From CAVYUC01 sp963783085 (GTDB lineage Bacteria > Bacteroidota > Bacteroidia > Bacteroidales > Prolixibacteraceae): DNA of 64,000 bases. The stretch lies in NCBI GenBank assembly GCA_963783085.1, contig CAWAMJ010000016.1, positions 186,001 through 250,000 on the forward strand, written 5' to 3'. Below the pieces are notes generated by a model, which searched no databases, was not told the DNA's origin, and saw only the letters and a list, made by a program, of their open reading frames with translations. This document shows positions 59,266 to 64,000 of this stretch, piece after piece (within the stretch, counting starts at the first letter, position 1; the number at the start of each line of letters is the position of its first letter). The position numbers were made by a program, and so were the translations under genes.

Positions 59266-62163
59266 ATGCAGCATTCGAAAACAAACGAAACAAACATAGT
59301 TTTAGACGAGTTAAACGGGGAGGATAAAGTTGTTGTTCATGGCGCACGTGTGCACAACCTCAGGAACATCGACGTGGAAATCCCGCGTAATCAGTTAACG
59401 GTAATCACCGGTTTGAGTGGCAGCGGAAAATCTTCGCTGGCATTTGACACAATTTATGCTGAAGGCCAGCGCCGGTATATCGAAACATTTTCAGCCTACG
59501 CGCGTTCGTTTCTCGGAAACCTTGAACGGCCCGACGTGGATAAAATCACCGGGTTAAGCCCTGTTATTTCCATCGAGCAAAAAGTAACCACCCGTAATCC
59601 ACGCTCCACGGTTGGAACAGTTACCGAAATCTACGATTTCCTGCGATTGCTTTTTGCACGCGCCGGTGAAGCGTTTTCATACAACACCGGCGAAAAAATG
59701 GTGAAATACAGCGAGGAAAAAATTCTTCAACTCATTAAAAAAGATTTTTCCGGGAAGCGGATAAACATCCTGGCGCCGGTGGTGAAAGGCCGGAAAGGTC
59801 ATTACCGCGAACTGTTCGAACAAATCAGGAGAAAGGGCTTTTTATACGCGCGCATCGACGGCGAAATAACCGAGTTAAAACACAATCACCGCGTGGATCG
59901 GTATAAAAATCATTTTATTGAAATTGTTATCGACAAACTGAAGGTGGATGATTCGGTTGAAAAACGGTTGAAAGAAAGCGTTCGGACCGCTATGAAACAC
60001 GGGCATGGAATTCTGATGATTCACAACCACGACTCAGGGGAAGCAAAATATTACAGCCGGCTTTTAATGTGCCCCACAACCGGAATTTCTTACGCCGAAC
60101 CGGCGCCGCACAATTTTTCATTTAACTCGCCACAGGGCGCCTGCCCGAGATGTAACGGTCTTGGCCGGATTTCGGAAATTGACCTGGATAAAATTGTCCC
60201 TGACAAAAGCAAGAGTATTGCGAAAGGCGGAATTGCGCCACTGGGTGCATACCGGAATACGCTTATTTTCTGGCAAATCGAAGCGCTGGGCGAAATATAC
60301 GGTTTTACGCTGAAAACGCCGGTGGGAGAGATTTCCGAAGAAGGCTTGCAGGCGGTGTTATTCGGGACAAACGAACGGGTTCAACTGAAAAATACGCCAC
60401 TGGGCACGAGCATGAACTACATGATGACCTACGAAGGGGTTGTAAAATACATCGACAGCCAGCGCGAAGATAACCCATCGAAAAAAGCGCAGAAATGGGC
60501 CAACCAATTCATAAAAACCACGGAATGCCCGGAGTGCAGCGGCATGCGTCTGAAAAAGGAATCGCTTCATTTTAAAATCGACGGAAAAAATATTTCGGAA
60601 CTGGCAAAGCTCGATTTAACCCAACTGGGGGAATGGTTCACCGGATTGGAAGAACGGCTCAGCGACCGCCAGCGGCAAATCGCCACCGAAGTAATCAAGG
60701 AAATCCGCGACCGGCTGGGATTTATGTTGGGCGTGGGACTGAATTACCTGGCGCTCGACCGCACGGCCCAAAGTTTGTCGGGAGGCGAATCACAACGCAT
60801 CCGGCTCGCTACGCAAATTGGTTCGCAACTCGTGAATGTGCTTTACATTCTCGATGAACCCAGCATCGGATTGCATCACCGCGACAATTTGAAATTGATC
60901 CATGCTCTGCAACAACTGCGCGATTCAGGCAATTCAGTGATTGTGGTGGAACACGATAAGGATACGATGCTCCACGCGGATTATCTTATCGATATGGGGC
61001 CTCACGCCGGCCGGCACGGGGGAGAGGTAGTAGCCTCGGGAACGCCGGAAGAGGTATTGCAGGCGCATACATTAACAGCAGATTATTTGAACAACCGCCG
61101 TCAGATTCTGGTGCCGGCATCGCGAAGAAAAGGAAATGGCAAAACATTGAAAGTGATAGGATGCACCGGCAATAATCTGAAAAATGTGACGCTTGAAATT
61201 CCCCTGGGTATGTTTATTTGTGTAACCGGTGTTTCCGGCAGTGGAAAATCGACGCTGATTAATGAAACGTTGCAACCGGTTTTAAGTCAGTATTTTTATA
61301 AGTCAGTACAGGATCCATTGCCCTATAAAAAGGTTTCAGGATTGAAAGAGGTAGATAAAGTTATTCGTGTCGATCAGTCGCCCATCGGACGGACACCTCG
61401 GTCGAATCCGGTAACTTATACAGGCGTTTTTACCGATATCAGGGCGTTGTTTGCGCAGTTGCCCGAATCGAAAATCAGGGGATATAAACCGGGCCGTTTT
61501 TCCTTCAACGTAAAAGGTGGAAGATGCGAAGAGTGCCAGGGCGGCGGTTTGAAACAAATTGAAATGAATTTTCTGCCCGATGTTTACGTTCATTGCGATA
61601 AATGCAACGGGAAACGATACAACCGCGAAACCCTGGAAGTGCGTTACAAAGGCAAATCCATCAGCGATGTGCTCGACATGACTATTAACCAGGGCGTGGA
61701 ATTTTTCGAAAGCATCCCTTCCATTGCAATAAAATTGAAAACATTGCAGGAGGTAGGATTAGGTTATATCACGCTCGGTCAGTCGTCTACAACTTTGTCG
61801 GGTGGCGAATCACAGCGCGTAAAACTGGCTACGGAACTGGCTAAACGCGATACCGGCCAAACAGTATATATTCTTGATGAACCTACCACCGGATTGCATT
61901 TTGAGGATATCCGGGTGTTGCTGGAAGTACTGAACAAACTGGTAGACAAAGGAAACACCGTGATCGTGATAGAACATAACCTGGATGTGATAAAAGTGGC
62001 CGATCACGTTATTGATTTGGGGCCGGAAGGCGGCAGGTTCGGCGGCGAAATCCTTTGCACCGGAACACCTGAAAACGTGGCAAAAAACAAACAATCGCAC
62101 ACAGCCCGGTTCTTAAAAGAAGAACTGGAAGAATCATTAAAAGCCGTAGGTAAAGGCGGATGA
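59266..62163 (+). CDS. uvrA: Excinuclease ABC subunit A
   Basis: ATG at 59266 (MQHSKTNETN) gives 965 residues, somewhat longer than the usual 940 because of an N-terminal tail; the frame is open to 59176 inside the preceding gene. It has two ABC ATPase modules: Walker A GLSGSGKSS (49-57) and GVSGSGKST, signatures LSGGESQRIRLA and LSGGESQRVKLA, and zinc-binding CPRCNGLG, CPECSG, CEECQGGG and CDKCNG. UvrA dimers find bulky DNA lesions and hand them to UvrB in nucleotide excision repair. Only 2 nt separate it from the transglycosylase, so the pair is cotranscribed despite unrelated roles. Confidence 0.98.
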   Translation: MQHSKTNETNIVLDELNGEDKVVVHGARVHNLRNIDVEIPRNQLTVITGLSGSGKSSLAFDTIYAEGQRRYIETFSAYARSFLGNLERPDVDKITGLSPVISIEQKVTTRNPRSTVGTVTEIYDFLRLLFARAGEAFSYNTGEKMVKYSEEKILQLIKKDFSGKRINILAPVVKGRKGHYRELFEQIRRKGFLYARIDGEITELKHNHRVDRYKNHFIEIVIDKLKVDDSVEKRLKESVRTAMKHGHGILMIHNHDSGEAKYYSRLLMCPTTGISYAEPAPHNFSFNSPQGACPRCNGLGRISEIDLDKIVPDKSKSIAKGGIAPLGAYRNTLIFWQIEALGEIYGFTLKTPVGEISEEGLQAVLFGTNERVQLKNTPLGTSMNYMMTYEGVVKYIDSQREDNPSKKAQKWANQFIKTTECPECSGMRLKKESLHFKIDGKNISELAKLDLTQLGEWFTGLEERLSDRQRQIATEVIKEIRDRLGFMLGVGLNYLALDRTAQSLSGGESQRIRLATQIGSQLVNVLYILDEPSIGLHHRDNLKLIHALQQLRDSGNSVIVVEHDKDTMLHADYLIDMGPHAGRHGGEVVASGTPEEVLQAHTLTADYLNNRRQILVPASRRKGNGKTLKVIGCTGNNLKNVTLEIPLGMFICVTGVSGSGKSTLINETLQPVLSQYFYKSVQDPLPYKKVSGLKEVDKVIRVDQSPIGRTPRSNPVTYTGVFTDIRALFAQLPESKIRGYKPGRFSFNVKGGRCEECQGGGLKQIEMNFLPDVYVHCDKCNGKRYNRETLEVRYKGKSISDVLDMTINQGVEFFESIPSIAIKLKTLQEVGLGYITLGQSSTTLSGGESQRVKLATELAKRDTGQTVYILDEPTTGLHFEDIRVLLEVLNKLVDKGNTVIVIEHNLDVIKVADHVIDLGPEGGRFGGEILCTGTPENVAKNKQSHTARFLKEELEESLKAVGKGG

Positions 62164-62327
62164 TATGTTGCTTTAAAAAAGTAGCAGGTTTGCGGGCCAT
62201 GTAGTTTGCCAGGTTAAAAACGGATGTTCAGCATACTGTTTTCGATCATGATAAAGATTGCAGATGATGATATCAGTGATAAAAAATAAAAACTAATCCA
62301 TCAACCGAAAAGATATCAGACAGTCCT

Positions 62328-63992
62328 ATGAAACAAGTTGAAATTTATTGTGTCAATTCAGGTTCGTACCATAATTATCCCATGGGAACCTCGCTGATGG
62401 AAATCAGCCGCGATTTGAAGATTAAAACCCCGAACATAGTAGCCGGGGCGGTGGTCAACAACCAGGTAAAGGAATTATCGTTTTGCGTGGTGAAGTCGAA
62501 ACAGGTGGAGTTTATCGATGTTGCGCACCCCGACGGGATCCGAATGTATATACGCAGTTTGATTTTTATAATGTATGCGGCCATGCAAAAGGTTATTCCA
62601 CATGCGTCGCTGCGTATCCAAAAAGGAATTGCCAATGGTTATTTTTGTGAAATGAACAACCTCGGCCGCAAAATCAATGACGATGATATTGCTTCCATTC
62701 GCAACAAAATGCAGGACATTGTTGAAAAGGACATTCCGTTCATTAAAAAGGGAATGCTCACCGAAAAAGCAGTCGATCTGTTGATTAAAGAAGGCCTGGA
62801 GGAAAAGGCGCAGCTGTTTGAACAACAGGGCAATTTATATGCAAGCCTTTATTTTCTGGAAGACCTTGGTAATTATTTTTACGGTAATTTATTACCCTCC
62901 ACCGGATACATCACCAATTTCGGATTGGTGAAATATTTCGATGGTTTATTGCTGCGTATTCCAAAACCGGAAAAATTTGAAGAGTTACAGGAGGTTTTGG
63001 AACAGGAAAAATTGTTTGAAATTTATCAGGAACACAAAGACTGGGCGCAAATTCTGAACGTTTCCACGGTTGGCAACCTGAATGACTTTATCCTCCAGAA
63101 ACAGGGCGGACTGATCATCAAGATATCGGAGGCGCTGCATGAAAAGAAAATTGCGGAAATAGCCAACGATATTTCATCGCGAAACGGACAGGTAAAGGTG
63201 GTTCTGATTGCCGGGCCGTCGGCATCGGGGAAAACCACGTTCAGTAAACGACTGGCGGTTCAACTGGCAGTTAACGGCATGCGGCCGCATCAGCTTTCCA
63301 TCGATAACTACTTTGTCGACCGCGAAAGAACACCGCATGACGAACACGGAAATTTTGATTTTGAAGCGCTTGGTGCCATCGATATCGAATTTTTTAACGG
63401 ACAACTCATCGAACTTTTTAACGGAGATGAAGTACAATTACCAAAATTCGATTTTCTGCGTGGCAGGCGTTACATGAATGGCGCAAAGATGAAACTTGGG
63501 GAAAGTGATATTTTGATTGTGGAGGGAATCCACGGAATGAATCCCAATCTGGTACCGAAAATTGATGCAAAAAATACCTATAAAATATTCATTTCGGCGC
63601 TGACGCAAATCTCTCTCGACGAACATACGCATATTTCCACCGCTGATAACCGCCTGATAAGAAGGATTATCCGCGACAGCAAATACCGTGGTTACCGCGC
63701 TGCCGACACCATCAAACGCTGGCCGGCAGTGCGAAGGGGCGAGGAACGGAATATTTTTCCATACCAGGAAAATGCCGATCGAATGTTTAATTCGGCCACA
63801 TTATACGAACTGGCCGTTCTGAAAAAAAATGCGGAACCATTGTTAAAACTGGTGCTCGAAAATCAACCTGAGTACGTGGAATCGACCCGTTTACTGAAAT
63901 TCCTTTCCTATTTTAAACCGATGGATGAAGACGAAATTCCGCCAACGTCGCTCTTGCGGGAATTCCTGGGCGGCAGCAGTTTTAATTATTAA
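62328..63992 (+). CDS. Nucleoside kinase with TGS and ThrRS-like N-terminal domains
   Basis: The 554-residue protein combines an N-terminal TGS-like domain (about 1-65; YPMGTSLMEISRDLKI), a region resembling the threonyl-tRNA synthetase editing domain (about 70-260) and a C-terminal uridine-kinase/phosphoribulokinase domain with P-loop GPSASGKT (296-303) and the motifs SIDNYFVDRERTPHD and DILIVEGIHGMNP. This fusion is well known in Bacteroidota and clostridia and is annotated as nucleoside or uridine kinase; the N-terminal part may be regulatory. The stop lies 8 nt from the end of the window. It is preceded by a 164-nt gap with no clear promoter. Confidence 0.93.
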   Translation: MKQVEIYCVNSGSYHNYPMGTSLMEISRDLKIKTPNIVAGAVVNNQVKELSFCVVKSKQVEFIDVAHPDGIRMYIRSLIFIMYAAMQKVIPHASLRIQKGIANGYFCEMNNLGRKINDDDIASIRNKMQDIVEKDIPFIKKGMLTEKAVDLLIKEGLEEKAQLFEQQGNLYASLYFLEDLGNYFYGNLLPSTGYITNFGLVKYFDGLLLRIPKPEKFEELQEVLEQEKLFEIYQEHKDWAQILNVSTVGNLNDFILQKQGGLIIKISEALHEKKIAEIANDISSRNGQVKVVLIAGPSASGKTTFSKRLAVQLAVNGMRPHQLSIDNYFVDRERTPHDEHGNFDFEALGAIDIEFFNGQLIELFNGDEVQLPKFDFLRGRRYMNGAKMKLGESDILIVEGIHGMNPNLVPKIDAKNTYKIFISALTQISLDEHTHISTADNRLIRRIIRDSKYRGYRAADTIKRWPAVRRGEERNIFPYQENADRMFNSATLYELAVLKKNAEPLLKLVLENQPEYVESTRLLKFLSYFKPMDEDEIPPTSLLREFLGGSSFNY

Positions 63993-64000
63993 GGTGGAAC

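Noticed and set aside
1..64000. tRNA, rRNA, riboswitch, IS element or prophage
   Set aside because: No cloverleaf-like sequence, conserved riboswitch core, transposase, integrase or phage structural gene was recognised in the gaps or frames.

Overview
The window comes from the chromosome of a Bacteroidota bacterium, most likely a marine or sediment member of the Marinilabiliales (Prolixibacteraceae-like). This rests on a SusC/SusD pair, several secreted sulfatases, DUF1573, DUF1460, FadL-type and PorT-like outer-membrane proteins, a PASTA-RluD-Ddl gene block, and repeated matches to the Bacteroidota -7 promoter element TAnnTTTG. I saw no tRNA or rRNA gene, CRISPR array, insertion sequence or prophage. 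The lineage is inferred from gene content, not from a marker-gene comparison.

Region 1 (1-11.7 kb) is mixed housekeeping. It opens with a three-gene cluster: an N-formylglutamate amidohydrolase (5' end outside the window), a QEGLA-motif metallopeptidase related to tubulin-tyrosine carboxypeptidases, and a glutathione-synthetase-like ATP-grasp ligase. Then come wrbA, a CHASE-domain histidine kinase split by a single-base frameshift, murB, an MsbA-like ABC exporter, mltG and a flavodiiron protein.

Region 2 (12-35.5 kb) is an accessory catabolic island. It holds a SusC/SusD pair, three lipoprotein sulfatases, four twin-arginine-exported proteins (Gfo/Idh/MocA oxidoreductase, TIM-barrel sugar isomerase, enolase-superfamily dehydratase, DUF362), a haem-containing PQQ dehydrogenase (frameshifted), an MFS transporter (frameshifted), an MBL-fold hydrolase and a signal-peptide-bearing RraA-type aldolase. 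No glycoside hydrolase or polysaccharide lyase is present. The set reads as an oxidative route, largely outside the cytoplasm, for a small sulfated sugar or sugar acid: desulfation, PQQ oxidation, dehydration, aldol cleavage, uptake. Between the first two genes lies a dense repeat block: about 24 heptamers, then tandem copies of a unit of about 153 bp.

Region 3 (35.5-49.5 kb) is mostly core: an XRE regulator with DUF2975, a conserved secreted protein, dnaB, ddl, rluD, a PASTA protein, rpmH (52 codons), a short TauE permease, an OmpR-type two-component system with a candidate binding box, DUF1573, meaB and lpdA.

Region 4 (49.5-64 kb) carries a FadL-like porin, an unknown lipoprotein, a serpin, an ECF sigma factor overlapping a membrane-anchored anti-sigma-like protein with a beta-barrel-like C-terminus, two envelope proteins, a lytic transglycosylase, uvrA and a TGS-domain nucleoside kinase.

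A cross-cutting feature is that three otherwise intact genes, and probably the start of the sigma factor, are each broken by what looks like one extra base. This could be an assembly artefact, real pseudogenisation or, at one site, recoding.
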